Source: an uncultured Alphaproteobacteria bacterium
Lineage (GTDB): Bacteria > Pseudomonadota > Alphaproteobacteria > Rhodobacterales > Rhodobacteraceae
Length of the DNA: 40,619 nucleotides
Direction: 5' to 3'
Assembly: GCA_902584635.1 (NCBI GenBank)
Contig: CACIAQ010000013.1
Coordinates: forward strand, 1-40,619
The translations under genes and the position numbers were made by a program. Below are positions 14,529-22,739 of the stretch, one piece after another. How positions within the stretch are numbered: position 1 is the stretch's first letter; every line of letters begins with the position of its first letter. The notes under the pieces are model-generated. The model was not told where the DNA came from and searched no databases. It worked only from the letters and a program-made list of their open reading frames with translations.

Positions 14529-15008
14529 GGTCAGATTGGACAATACTTTTCGGATGGCGAGTACTCAAATTATCTTTTCTACGAAAGTTTCAAGAGTTTT
14601 AACAATCTCCTTCAAGAACAAAATCCAACACTATATTCAGAAAAACAACTAGAGATTTATAGATATGTCCAATCACTCCATAAGGACGGATTAGGTTATA
14701 GAAGAATTGCGAAGTTCTTAAATGAGAAAGGTTTGACCACAGAAGAGGGACACCTCTGGAAGAATACTAATGTCTATTCGCTTCTAAAAAGATATTCAGA
14801 AAGACAACCTAGATTTAAGTTCAGAAGGAAGAAGTATACTTTTGTTCTTGGAAGGATGTTGATGGAATTTACAATAAAATCAATTTATCCTGCGCGTAAC
14901 ATTCTCTTTAAAGTTTTAATGGAGGTATTTTTCAATTCGTTCCATTTTTTTTGGTTATTGATTATTGTTTCTGCCCCTTCCATTAATTGTTTTGCGAGTG
15001 CCCGATAA
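14445..15008 (+). CDS. Family B repeat protein copy 5, C-terminus run-on
   Basis: 187 codons from a GTG. Core: GQIGQYFSDGEYSNYLFYES, then EKQLEIYRYVQSLHKDGLGY, RRIAKFLNEKG, HLWKNTNVYSLLKRYSERQP. Same HTH as copies 2 and 3. The first 28 codons are antisense to A copy 5. The last 40 or so (from about 14885) are antisense to the exported-protein gene at 14885-15346, so the native end is lost and the frame runs on. No ribosome site seen. As with other copies, there is no catalytic recombinase domain. Confidence 0.45.
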   Translation: MAVSDGKIVCEASSFNDCITPYKCQSGVGQIGQYFSDGEYSNYLFYESFKSFNNLLQEQNPTLYSEKQLEIYRYVQSLHKDGLGYRRIAKFLNEKGLTTEEGHLWKNTNVYSLLKRYSERQPRFKFRRKKYTFVLGRMLMEFTIKSIYPARNILFKVLMEVFFNSFHFFWLLIIVSAPSINCFASAR

Positions 15009-15346
15009 CAACTTACAACTTCTTCATAGACATCTGAAGTAAAATTTTCAGTGTTATGGGCATTGATTATCTTATCTACATTTCCGCCGAGTATTTGGTC
15101 TGCTACCTGTAAATCATTTTGTTGATATCCTCCAGAAAAGACCTCTGAAAGATATGCTGAGTATGCAATGTTTGCAGCAATATCAAACGATTCCTCATCG
15201 CCCAAATAAAAATCCACAGCACCATTCCCTATCACAACACCTGCGCACGCAGCAAGATTATCCAATTTTTCGGTCTGCGCCTTTGCAAAAGAACTCAAAA
15301 ATAAAAGCACCAAGAAAGCGGTAAAAACTGAATTTATTTTCCTCAC
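14885..15346 (-). CDS. Exported protein with Cys pair, unknown family
   Basis: 153 residues; signal peptide MRKINSVFTAFLVLLFLSSFAKA, cleavage at AKA-Q. Mature part helical, with LAACAGVVIGNGAVDFYLGD and EEVVSCYRALAKQLMEGAE; the two Cys probably form a disulphide. The layout (Cys in the first helix, VVSCYR near the C-terminus) resembles small periplasmic helical proteins found in alphaproteobacteria, but I cannot give a name. Convergent with the run-on B frame. Confidence 0.7.
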   Translation of the reverse strand: MRKINSVFTAFLVLLFLSSFAKAQTEKLDNLAACAGVVIGNGAVDFYLGDEESFDIAANIAYSAYLSEVFSGGYQQNDLQVADQILGGNVDKIINAHNTENFTSDVYEEVVSCYRALAKQLMEGAETIINNQKKWNELKNTSIKTLKRMLRAG

Positions 15347-15464
15347 GACGCAAATCCTTTATCTATTGTACAAATGTCATATTAAATAAAATACATAGTA
15401 TTGTCCAATTTTGCCCAATCTGTCACATTAGAGAAAGTTTGAATTGCTTCTTCAATTACTTCAT

Positions 15465-15989
15465 TCATCTTTTTAATATTGCATTATTGGAAACAACATA
15501 CTTATTTACTGCAAATTTTCATATCGGCATATCGTTATACGAGTCGCCTACATAGTAAAACTTTTTTCCTTTTGCCAATGTTTTTAAAGCGTCAAGTTTA
15601 TTTTTGCCTTTGAGATTATAATTTTCTGTAGAAACAAGCACTCCGGAAAATACCTTTAAATGTTTATTGATCTCTATCGCAGTAATTTTATCGCAGGCTG
15701 TAGATTGTATTGTATTCTTTCCTTGCGCTTGATACTCTTTTATAATTTTCAAAGCTTTATGATTGAATGGAAGAGTTTCAACTGGAATATAAACATATTT
15801 CTCCAAATACATCTTAGCTTTTTGGATATTGAAAATATATCTCAAAAGAATGTAAATTACTTTAAACGGGTTTTTCAAAAAACCATGTGCAATTCTTTCC
15901 CGAAAAACATCAGTCTTGGCAAGTGTTCTATCCAAATCAACAAATAGTGCCTTAGACTCTACAACTCCTTTTAAGACTTCCTGTCCGTC
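15465..15989 (-). pseudogene. HAD phosphatase fragment of a HAD-UbiA type protein, broken by a TGA
   Basis: The frame reads VESKALFVDLDRTLAKTDVF (HAD motif I, DxD), then IQSTACDKITAIEIN (motif II region), ENYNLKGKNKLDAL (Lys) and FYYVGDSYNDMPI (motif IV GDSxxD). This is the N-terminal HAD part seen fused to UbiA prenyltransferases of the decaprenyl-phosphoryl-ribose pathway type. A TGA at 15519-15521 follows MPI, where these proteins have Trp, and the same frame goes on with KFAVNKYVVSNNAI before stopping at 15465. No UbiA domain follows. No ATG upstream; the frame overlaps the end of the YfhO-like gene. Confidence 0.65.
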
Positions 15990-18624
15990 ACAATAATAGC
16001 TTCCTAATGACTTCGTAAAGTGGCGTTACCCCTAATAAGATCAAAATCTTTCCAAAGCCTAAATTTAGTGATAAAAAAGATACTATGGGTAACGACACTT
16101 CCGAAAAAACCTTGTGTTTCCTAAGTACGTAAAAAATTAGAAATAGAAAAGCAAAATAAAAAGCCAATGACATCAAAAATAAATCAAGATAACGGTCATA
16201 TTTTGTACCTTTAAAAGCAGTGTTAAATATAGGAAATGCAAATAAAGCCAAGCTAACTAAAATAGCTAAAGAATAATTGAGTAACTTTTCATATTTTTTA
16301 AGTAGAACCTTAGAATTTTTCAACAATGAAAGGAAGCTATCCGAAAGATTTACTTTCAATGCAAGTCTTGAAATAGGGGTGCCGAGTTTGTGCGCGTCAC
16401 CTATGAAATAAATAATGAAGCATAACAATAGAGATATGACGGATACAAAAAATCCTACTAAAAACAAAACAGGAATATGTACTACCTCAATCTCAGCCTG
16501 CGAGCCCTCTTTAAGTTTCAAAAGTCTTTTGGAATTGTCATATTTAATCAGTTTTTTCTCATTATCTAAAAGAACGAAGCTGAACGTTGATGCGATTGGT
16601 AAAAAATACTCATTTTCGAGCATGAAGGGTGAGATTTTTTTTGAAGGAAAAAAATTATCCAATTGAAATCTTTTAAATAGTAAAAATATTTTTTTTGCGA
16701 TTGAACTTTGCCAAAGCAGACTTTCTTTATTTTTATTTACGATATCGAACAAAGCTTTCTCAATGGCTGAGTCATCAACTCCTGCGTTATCATCAGTATT
16801 GACTATTAGAGAAAAAGCTTCACCTTTTTCCTGAATTGAGAGAAGACGAAATCCCATTTTATCTAAAGCCCATAATCTCTCGTTCAAACTCAAATCAAAT
16901 AGAAAGTTTGACAATTCATTAACCCAAATTGGTGTAATCGTAGTAGTTGTGAATCTATGATTTATATTGCAATTTTTTCCGTTTCGCGGGAAAGCCTGCG
17001 TCTGCGATCGTGATCCCAAATATAAATCGTTCGAACCCTCACCCCAAAATATCGGTTTATCAAAATTCGGCCAAGATCCTTCGAGAATGACCTTTTTATC
17101 GTCTGCATTGTCTTGGCAGAATTTGTCTATCTTTACTTGGGATTCTTCGTATGCTGTTTTTGAAAGAAAATAGTGATAATTAGGCATCAATTTTCCAATT
17201 GTGAACAACTCTAATATAGTCAGGAAAGAAAACATAGATATGAGAACATAAACGTGAGTGAAAAGTGAAAACAATTTGTAGATTATCAGGAGCGCAATAA
17301 TAGTGACGCTTGGGAGTAGTATAAAAAATATGTCTTCGCCCGTAAAAGGCAAGTAGCCACTTATAGGAGACTTGAATCCTGAATATATAGGAATAATCGA
17401 TATAAAAGTGCAAATTAGAATAAACACAAGCATTATTTTAAAACTTAAAATAATATCTTCATGATTAATGCGTTTCAAATTTGCAGCAAGAAAAAAAAGT
17501 AGCAAAATATCAAGTAAAAACAAATTTCTTGCTGGAACCCTAAATTGACCAAAAATTGGTAAAAAGTTGAGTAAGACATTGACGAAAAAAAATATTCCAA
17601 GTGCTTTTATGACGGTAATAAGAATTAATAGAGATAAATGACGTTGTGCTGAGTTATAAACATCGCTTCTACTTCTTAAAACAAATGCAAAAAAGAGCAC
17701 CAAAGGAAATGTTCCCAAAAAATGCGTATTTTCAATTAGATTGTGTATTCCAAAAACAACTGAGATTCCGTGGTTAAATTTTATAATCTCCCACCCTAGA
17801 GTCGGTGAAAAGTAATTTAACCATGTGAGAGGAGAAGCAGACCCCACAAATTTATCCATCCCCCCTGGCCCTGACCTAGAGGATTCCACCACTTGTCCAA
17901 TAGTCGGCAATAGTTGGAATGAACAAATTAGAAAAGATAGTGCCACCGAAAAAAGAAAGTAAAAAAGAACTGTTTTGACTTCTTTTACCTTGAAAAAAGA
18001 GTAGAGCAACAAAGTGAATAACATAAACCATTGCATTTGAAAGTGACCACAAAGCAAGCTCAAAGATGTCACAAGAGTAAATTTGAATGAACTCATACTG
18101 AAAGAGGAATTATCTGTAAAGCGTTTCAATAGAAGTAACTGATAAGGAAAATAAGCTAAGGGGCACATGAGATGAGGATGGGCAACATTAATAATACTTG
18201 CAGTATTCATTATATTCAGCAATCCAAAAACTATTGCCAAATGGCTAGGAAGGTATTCTTTACAAAAGAGAAAAACTCCAAAATATAAAATAATTAAATG
18301 CGTTGCAAAAAAAAGACTATTAGTCAACCACGGTTCAAAGCCTAGAAATAGAAGAGCCAACTTAATTGGGTGTGCGGCTGCCTGTTGGGACTCTGCCAAA
18401 ATATCTTGCCCAAGGTTAATTTCAAAACTAAAAAAGGGATAGATGCCACGTTCTAAATTGGCATTAAGTTCCTGAACCCAGGGTAAAAATTGCACTTCGT
18501 GGTTGCCACCGTAAAGAACTGCGAAAGGATCCAATGGGATTTTAAAAACCACAAAAAAAATAAATAAAATCAATGATGACAATAAAAATAAAGGAAAAAT
18601 TTCTTGTATTCTGAAATTTTGCAT
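15988..18624 (-). CDS. YfhO-like multi-span membrane protein (GT-C type)
   Basis: 878 residues with about 13-14 membrane spans. The first extracellular loop has D-x-x-x-V-L-Y-G-G-N-H-E-V-Q-F-L-P-W and NLERGIYPFFSFEINLGQDI, then AAHPIKLALL, typical of YfhO/GT-C membrane proteins that use a polyprenyl-phosphate sugar donor. A large soluble loop (about 480-690) is followed by four C-terminal spans. Full length; start ATG. Likely adds sugars to a surface polymer; substrate unknown. Its stop overlaps the HAD remnant by 2 bases, and the TPR-methyltransferase lies downstream, so this may be a degraded glycan locus. Confidence 0.75.
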   Translation of the reverse strand: MQNFRIQEIFPLFLLSSLILFIFFVVFKIPLDPFAVLYGGNHEVQFLPWVQELNANLERGIYPFFSFEINLGQDILAESQQAAAHPIKLALLFLGFEPWLTNSLFFATHLIILYFGVFLFCKEYLPSHLAIVFGLLNIMNTASIINVAHPHLMCPLAYFPYQLLLLKRFTDNSSFSMSSFKFTLVTSLSLLCGHFQMQWFMLFTLLLYSFFKVKEVKTVLFYFLFSVALSFLICSFQLLPTIGQVVESSRSGPGGMDKFVGSASPLTWLNYFSPTLGWEIIKFNHGISVVFGIHNLIENTHFLGTFPLVLFFAFVLRSRSDVYNSAQRHLSLLILITVIKALGIFFFVNVLLNFLPIFGQFRVPARNLFLLDILLLFFLAANLKRINHEDIILSFKIMLVFILICTFISIIPIYSGFKSPISGYLPFTGEDIFFILLPSVTIIALLIIYKLFSLFTHVYVLISMFSFLTILELFTIGKLMPNYHYFLSKTAYEESQVKIDKFCQDNADDKKVILEGSWPNFDKPIFWGEGSNDLYLGSRSQTQAFPRNGKNCNINHRFTTTTITPIWVNELSNFLFDLSLNERLWALDKMGFRLLSIQEKGEAFSLIVNTDDNAGVDDSAIEKALFDIVNKNKESLLWQSSIAKKIFLLFKRFQLDNFFPSKKISPFMLENEYFLPIASTFSFVLLDNEKKLIKYDNSKRLLKLKEGSQAEIEVVHIPVLFLVGFFVSVISLLLCFIIYFIGDAHKLGTPISRLALKVNLSDSFLSLLKNSKVLLKKYEKLLNYSLAILVSLALFAFPIFNTAFKGTKYDRYLDLFLMSLAFYFAFLFLIFYVLRKHKVFSEVSLPIVSFLSLNLGFGKILILLGVTPLYEVIRKLLL

Positions 18625-19455
18625 GCTAAGAGGTTCCTCACTTTAGGTATTCAGATTTGAAAAACTTCAATAGTGCATAGCGATTAAAAACAGCTGTGAC
18701 AATATATTTGTTTCACGAAACGCAATATTTTTCTCTTGGTTTAGCTCCTTTTGTCATTTTATAAAATAGACTAGTAAATAGTGGCTGAGATAGTGGCTGA
18801 TTTTTACTCAATTTTATATGTCTGAGTTTCAATAACATCACTTGTAGACACGAGACTATTTATTGTGAAATTGCCATCTAATAAAAGAAACTCGGAGAGC
18901 TCCTTTTCGCATTCTACCCGTTAGTTAATAAGAGCTCCCATGGGTTCACTTCTCCATATTACTTTATATCTATCAGCCCTTGTGTCTCTTAAAGCTTTGA
19001 GTTAGGCGTATGCCGCAAATAAATATCAATAAGAAATTGTAAATATGACTTGAAATTTTTGTAATCAGTAAAGTTTATTTGTGATAATGGACATCTTCAT
19101 TTGAAAATATTGATAAGCAATTCTTTTCTAAAGAAAAACTAATGCCAGGGAAAATTCAACCTAGCAATTCTCTTTCGCCAGCAAAGAGTTTTGTGGATAA
19201 AATAAGCATTGGAAAACATGTAAACCTCATTGAATAATTATTTTCATTTTTTGATTATTATAATTACAAAAGTTATCGACAACAATTGAGGTTCTGAATA
19301 TGCTAAATTATTTTGCAAATAATTGTGGGAAATAAATGTAAAAGAAATATCAAATGAACCCAAAATAAGACAAGAAAAAACAAAGTAAAGTTGAATAAAA
19401 ATGATATGTAAAACAAAAAAAGATGCTCGCATGTAGAAAACAACAGAAGCTTAGT
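18625..19455. other. Gene-free, AT-rich stretch
   Basis: No frame with coding character; a 62-codon minus frame at 19244-19432 is hydrophobic by base composition only. No tRNA or clear terminator. Probably decayed DNA between the glycan genes and the second small-membrane-protein module. Confidence 0.5.
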
Positions 19456-19520
19456 CTAGTCGAATCTCTTGTTTTAAATGGAAATATTGAATAGCATAAA
19501 AAACTTTTTGAATTTTTAAT
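19456..19520 (+). pseudogene. Remnant of an ABM-like paralogue
   Basis: Translation LVESLVLNGNIE-stop-HKKLFEF aligns with the end of the 6648 gene (DILVLDGQIEWHKNFS). The TAG stands at the Trp. It lies upstream of the second small membrane protein, as the intact ABM-like gene does at 6648, so the whole module was duplicated and this part decayed. Confidence 0.55.
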
Positions 19521-19621
19521 TGTAAACACAATTACAAAATTTGCTTAAAACGAAATAGGGAAATTGTCTAGATTTGATATGATTTTAAAACTCTTTGAGA
19601 CTAGAGATACGCGGCCATTGG

Positions 19622-19886
19622 CATGATGACTATATGCATCTTAGTGATAATCAGTTAGATGCCAAAAGACAACTTTGAGGTTTTTTGAAAAGTTTAGGGT
19701 ATAAAGGTTAGTCACTTCTTGATCCGAAAGGAAAACCAGAAGTAATTCATGAAGATGAAGATATTTCGGTTTTTAGACATTGGTGGACCAACCCAGATGG
19801 AACTAAATGGAGAATTACTAATCGCAGTTTTTGGAGAGATAATAAATGTTGGAAAGAAATGGTAAATGAAGTGGAAATAGGGTGAC
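19622..19886 (+). pseudogene. Degraded gene with two nonsense codons
   Basis: One frame reads HDDYMHLSDNQLDAKRQL-stop-GFLKSLGYKG-stop-SLLDPKGKPEVI, then FRHWWTNPDGTKWRITNRSF and WKEMVNEVEIG-stop. The Trp-rich end is clearly protein-like. Family not recognised. It ends 10 bases before the ATG of the 42-residue membrane protein, in the place where the ABM-like gene sits in the first module. Confidence 0.5.
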
Positions 19887-19896
19887 GGGCTAACTT

Positions 19897-20025
19897 ATGA
19901 CTAAAACCTTCACATTTCTTTTTTTATTTGCCTGGGCGTTAATGATTGTTGGATATCTAATGGGTAAATTGGAAGTGCCTCCAACAATGCTTTTAATTAA
20001 TTTAATAATCGGATGTATAACATAA
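19897..20025 (+). CDS. 42-residue single-span membrane protein, copy 2
   Basis: MTKTFTFLFLFAWALMIVGY, then LMGKLEVPPTM and the end LINLIIGCIT. Differs from copy 1 (6955-7074) by conservative changes (Ile/Val, Ser/Leu) while DNA differs more, mostly at third positions, which argues for a translated and selected peptide. Followed by a promoter and hairpin RNA at 20189-20275 as in copy 1. Confidence 0.7.
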   Translation: MTKTFTFLFLFAWALMIVGYLMGKLEVPPTMLLINLIIGCIT

Positions 20026-20188
20026 AAAATGATCATATTAATGTACTATGTAAGATACTTTTATCATATCGGCATAAGGTTTTATTATTGCGAGTATTAG
20101 AAGTTTCTGGTCGATGGTTGGCAGTGTCTTTTTCTTACTGGCGTCTTTGGTGTAATTAATCCCATTTTTTATAAAAGATTAGACTGAT

Positions 20189-20216
20189 TTGCAATCTCAC
20201 CTTACTCTGCTATACT
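20189..20216 (+). promoter_or_regulatory. Sigma70-like promoter for hairpin RNA H2
   Basis: TTGCAA (20189-20194), 16-base spacer, TATACT (20211-20216). A start at about 20222 would put the H2 hairpin right at the RNA 5' end. Confidence 0.45.
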
Positions 20217-20221
20217 TGTTC

Positions 20222-20275
20222 TCTGGACAGGTAGGAAACGAGATCAAGTCATTTTCCTTACCTGACCTCCTAGAA
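20222..20275 (+). ncRNA. Candidate hairpin RNA H2 with conserved loop
   Basis: CAGGTAGGAAA (20228-20238) pairs with TTTCCTTACCTG (20253-20264) with one bulge; loop CGAGATCAAGTCATT. Loop agrees with H1 (7257-7270) at all but one or two positions although the stems differ in sequence. Both copies lie about 140-200 bases after a small membrane protein gene. Function unknown; could be a small RNA or a processed 3' element. Confidence 0.5.
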
Positions 20276-20337
20276 CATAATATCATAAAAATCAGTTTTT
20301 AAAGGGTTCGTTTATTGATTTAAAAACGCCTTGTTAG

Positions 20338-20400
20338 AAACGTTTTTTGTTCATCTTTCTTTTCAACTATTGAATGAATTGATTAATCAACTACTTCTTA
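20338..20400 (-). repeat. Family A fragment (degenerate)
   Basis: tcatctttcttttcaactat and tgaatgaattgat followed by ctacttctt resemble the A segment coding HSIVKKKRLKDE (compare 10147-10205). Much altered. It ends 3 bases before the DUF4149 ATG. Confidence 0.4.
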
Positions 20401-20403
20401 AGG

Positions 20404-20823
20404 ATGTACATTGAATTTGCATTGTTGCTGAACGCATTTCTGCTGGGAGTAATGACTTCTTTCATGATAGTTACATCGCCCACGGTGTTCAAAACGCTTG
20501 ACGAAGAAAATTCTAAAAAATTTCTGAGATGTATATTTCCTCGATTATTTAACTTTTGCTTTCTCATTTCAGCATTTGTATTTCTGTTTTTCGCGTTGGG
20601 AGATTTTTTTTACGGGACCGTGGTTGCTATTGGTGTATCAATAAGTTTTTTAGTAAATACTAATCTTTTAACGCCCCGAATAAATATGATGAGGGATTTA
20701 TCACTCGCAGGCGACAAAACGTCAGCAAGGTCATTTAAGTACCTACACCTGGCATCAGTTCTTTTATATCTTCTCAATATGTTATTTGTGGTTTCGGTAT
20801 TTATTCTTTATTACATTAAATGA
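20404..20823 (+). CDS. DUF4149 family membrane protein
   Basis: 139 residues, four spans (about 5-25, 48-68, 70-90, 113-135). LLNAFLLGVMTSFMIVTSPT, then LDEENSKKFLRCIFPRLF and the loop LLTPRINMMRDLS fit the DUF4149/TMEM205-like fold, where P-x-x-F-x-x-L and the F-P-x-x-F motifs are typical. Inner membrane; function unknown. ATG follows taagg. Stands alone next to an A fragment. Confidence 0.8.
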   Translation: MYIEFALLLNAFLLGVMTSFMIVTSPTVFKTLDEENSKKFLRCIFPRLFNFCFLISAFVFLFFALGDFFYGTVVAIGVSISFLVNTNLLTPRINMMRDLSLAGDKTSARSFKYLHLASVLLYLLNMLFVVSVFILYYIK

Positions 20824-20883
20824 CACTAATTTATATCATATAAAAGGTATATTAGTTGCCCGTTCAATAGATGGTATCGAAAC

Positions 20884-21306
20884 ATGCGCCCCATAATTTT
20901 TGTATTTTCTTTTATTTTCATGTGTTCAAAATTTGCTGTTGCAGAAACTATTCAAATTGATTTTACTGCAGATGACTCATACAGCATTGAAGTTGCCAAA
21001 ATAGATGTTGGGGACACTATAGAGTGGTTACCTAAAAATGAAGGGCTTAACGTTGAGTTTCTCGGAGGTCCAGATTTTAATTTCTTGCCAGAAAAGTCAG
21101 ATTTAAATGCTTTTTATTCGGTCACTTTTAATTTTCCTGGAGTATATTTATATCATTGTACACCACACGGTAATATGGGAATGCTAGGTCTAGTTATAGT
21201 GGGAAATGATTTTCACAATTTACAGGATATTGAAGGGATAGAACTTTCCCGTATAGCGAAATCAGTCTTGCAAAGATTGATTAGAATTGCCCAATCAAAT
21301 TCGTAA
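20884..21306 (+). CDS. Pseudoazurin-like cupredoxin lacking one copper His
   Basis: 140 residues; signal peptide MRPIIFVFSFIFMCSKFAVA, so periplasmic. Cupredoxin fold: VGDTIEWLPKNEG, then the C-terminal copper loop YHCTPHGNMGM with Cys92, His95 and Met100 in the pseudoazurin spacing. The first ligand, normally the His of G-H-N-V-E, is Leu55 here (EGLNVEF, codon ctt), so a type 1 site would lack one ligand. Pseudoazurins carry electrons to nitrite or nitrous oxide reductases; this one may be impaired or altered. C-terminal helix SRIAKSVLQRLIRIAQ is normal. Single gene followed by an A fragment. Confidence 0.85.
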   Translation: MRPIIFVFSFIFMCSKFAVAETIQIDFTADDSYSIEVAKIDVGDTIEWLPKNEGLNVEFLGGPDFNFLPEKSDLNAFYSVTFNFPGVYLYHCTPHGNMGMLGLVIVGNDFHNLQDIEGIELSRIAKSVLQRLIRIAQSNS

Positions 21307-21312
21307 TTACTC

Positions 21313-21345
21313 AAAAACATCCTACAACATACTTACCAAAGTTAT
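21313..21345 (-). repeat. Family A 3' end fragment
   Basis: catcctacaacatacttacc and aaagttatat match the A 3' terminus (compare 10058-10093: gtctgcaaacatattaacca then aagtcttatc). Directly after the cupredoxin stop. Confidence 0.45.
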
Positions 21346-21411
21346 ATAAAAAAAAATGACTAACTTAGATCATCCTATCTTTATGTAGTTTTTGTTGATT
21401 TAGTTTTATAA

Positions 21412-21879
21412 ATGAACTATTCCGCTAGGGTAATAATATTTAACTTTTTTGGGGATTTAGATCTGAGCAGAAAATTAAACAAGGTTAAAGCAAAATTAAC
21501 TGCTGATCATGTTGACAGAAATGGACATGTTTCGGAAGTAGGTTATCTTAAAGTGGCAAATTGGGCATATTGGGAAATATGTGACCGAGTGGGTTTATTA
21601 GAATTATATAATCTGTATAAGGTCAGTGGAATTGTGTTTAATACTAATATGGAGTTCAAAAAAGAGGTTTTTGAAGGGGAACAGGTCACGATTCATTTAA
21701 GATTTTCTATTTCAAAAGATAATAGGAAAATTTTAAGACAATTAGATATTTATAATGATAAAAATGAATTAGTAGTCAAGATTATTTCGAAGGGTGGTTT
21801 TTTGGATCTAAACAAAAGAAAAATTATTGAACCCCCAAGACAAATAACAGATATATGTATTAAACATTTAAAAGAATAA
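21412..21879 (+). CDS. Hotdog-fold acyl-CoA thioesterase
   Basis: 155 residues. LTADHVDRNGHVSEVGYLKV is the 4HBT-type signature (H-V-D-x-x-G-H-x-x-x-x-x-Y), with the catalytic Asp in the D-R-N-G-H turn; GIVFNTNMEFKKEVFEGEQV and LDIYNDKNELVVK complete the fold. Typical length. The first 20 residues before KLNKVKAKL are hydrophobic and could be upstream extension; a later start is possible. Substrate unknown. Followed after 4 bases by another A fragment. Confidence 0.8.
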   Translation: MNYSARVIIFNFFGDLDLSRKLNKVKAKLTADHVDRNGHVSEVGYLKVANWAYWEICDRVGLLELYNLYKVSGIVFNTNMEFKKEVFEGEQVTIHLRFSISKDNRKILRQLDIYNDKNELVVKIISKGGFLDLNKRKIIEPPRQITDICIKHLKE

Positions 21880-21883
21880 TCTT

Positions 21884-21935
21884 ATCAATAACTTCCAAAC
21901 TAAAATCAGGCCAAACCTATGGAACCTCTTCCAAC
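21884..21935 (-). repeat. Family A 3' fragment
   Basis: cttatcaataacttccaaac and taaaatcaggccaaacctat match the A 3' region (10089-10130), with the following bases degenerate. Confidence 0.5.
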
Positions 21936-21999
21936 TTTGATTTCAATGTCGCGCCTTTTTGAGAAAGTTCAAGAAAAAATCACAAATTACATAATCAAA

Positions 22000-22041
22000 G
22001 TGATGGCAGTAAATGCTTCTGTAGGTGTATGTTTTTGATAC
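22000..22041. repeat. R repeat copy 4 (partial)
   Basis: gtgatggcagtaaatgcttc and tgtaggtgtatgtttttgata match the right half of R (compare 4806-4846). The A start part is missing. It ends 8 bases before the alpha/beta hydrolase ATG, so it supplies that gene's upstream DNA. Confidence 0.55.
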
Positions 22042-22049
22042 AATAAAGA

Positions 22050-22709
22050 ATGTTAAATTTAATTAAAAAGTGGTTAACACCATTAAAACAAGAAAATGAC
22101 CAGATGGTTTATGAGAATCTTGCCGTTATCTGGATACATGGAGCAAACCAAACAGGACTATCATTCCAATACTTAAGATCTTTGACTCGATTTAAAAATG
22201 AGTTGGTAGTTGAGTATGATACATCGAATAAATTCTTCAATAATCTAGAAATGCTTTCCAACAAAATTAACCAAGTGAGAGGTCCATATTTTGTTATCGG
22301 GCATAGTTTGGGAGGTCTATACGCTCTGCATCTAACTAAGCATGTGGACATAGCAGGTGCAATAAGCATTAGCACTCCTTTTGCAGGAAGTTGGACGGCA
22401 GATTGGGCAAGGTTTTTTGTGCCAACGTACCAATTGTTTCGAGAAGTAGGTAGAAGATCTATTCCTGTTAAAGAAGCTCAGGATATAAATCTCAAAGTTG
22501 AGTGGACACAGATAGTTAGTACAAAAGGAAATGTACCATATCATGGAGGTCAAAATGATGGGGTATGTACAATAAAAAGTATGAAATCCAGACAAGACAT
22601 GGAGTTGATTGAGGTTCCTCATACCCACTTTGAGGTTATGTGTTCTGACTTAGTGGCAGAAATAATATTAGATCGCTATCAAAGAATTTGTGCGGAGCAT
22701 ATCAAATAG
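22050..22709 (+). CDS. Alpha/beta hydrolase (lipase/esterase-like)
   Basis: 219 residues. VIWIHGANQTG (oxyanion region), FVIGHSLGGLYALHL with nucleophile Ser86 in G-H-S-L-G-G, Asp169 in QNDGVCT and His190/192 in VPHTHFEVM complete a triad. No signal peptide, so cytosolic. The small lid (WTADWARFFVPTYQLF) suggests a hydrophobic ester. It starts 8 bases after the partial R copy 4 and precedes the Nmad3 gene by 30 bases, which may share its transcript. Confidence 0.85.
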   Translation: MLNLIKKWLTPLKQENDQMVYENLAVIWIHGANQTGLSFQYLRSLTRFKNELVVEYDTSNKFFNNLEMLSNKINQVRGPYFVIGHSLGGLYALHLTKHVDIAGAISISTPFAGSWTADWARFFVPTYQLFREVGRRSIPVKEAQDINLKVEWTQIVSTKGNVPYHGGQNDGVCTIKSMKSRQDMELIEVPHTHFEVMCSDLVAEIILDRYQRICAEHIK

Positions 22710-22739
22710 AAAAGCCACATAGGGATTTTTTAATTTTTT

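Noticed and set aside
17025-17045. tRNA T-loop-like gttcgaaccc
   Set aside because: It lies inside the coding frame of the YfhO-like protein, and no acceptor or anticodon stem can be built around it. No tRNA gene was found in the window.
19244-19432. 62-codon hydrophobic minus-strand frame
   Set aside because: AT-rich composition alone gives such Phe/Ile-rich frames; no ribosome site, start context or relatives in the window.
12128-19520. Reassignment of TGA or TAG to Trp
   Set aside because: TGA at 15519 and TAG at 14217 and 19492 stand at expected Trp codons, but intact genes throughout use TGG for Trp and end normally at TGA and TAG. Single-base decay explains it better.
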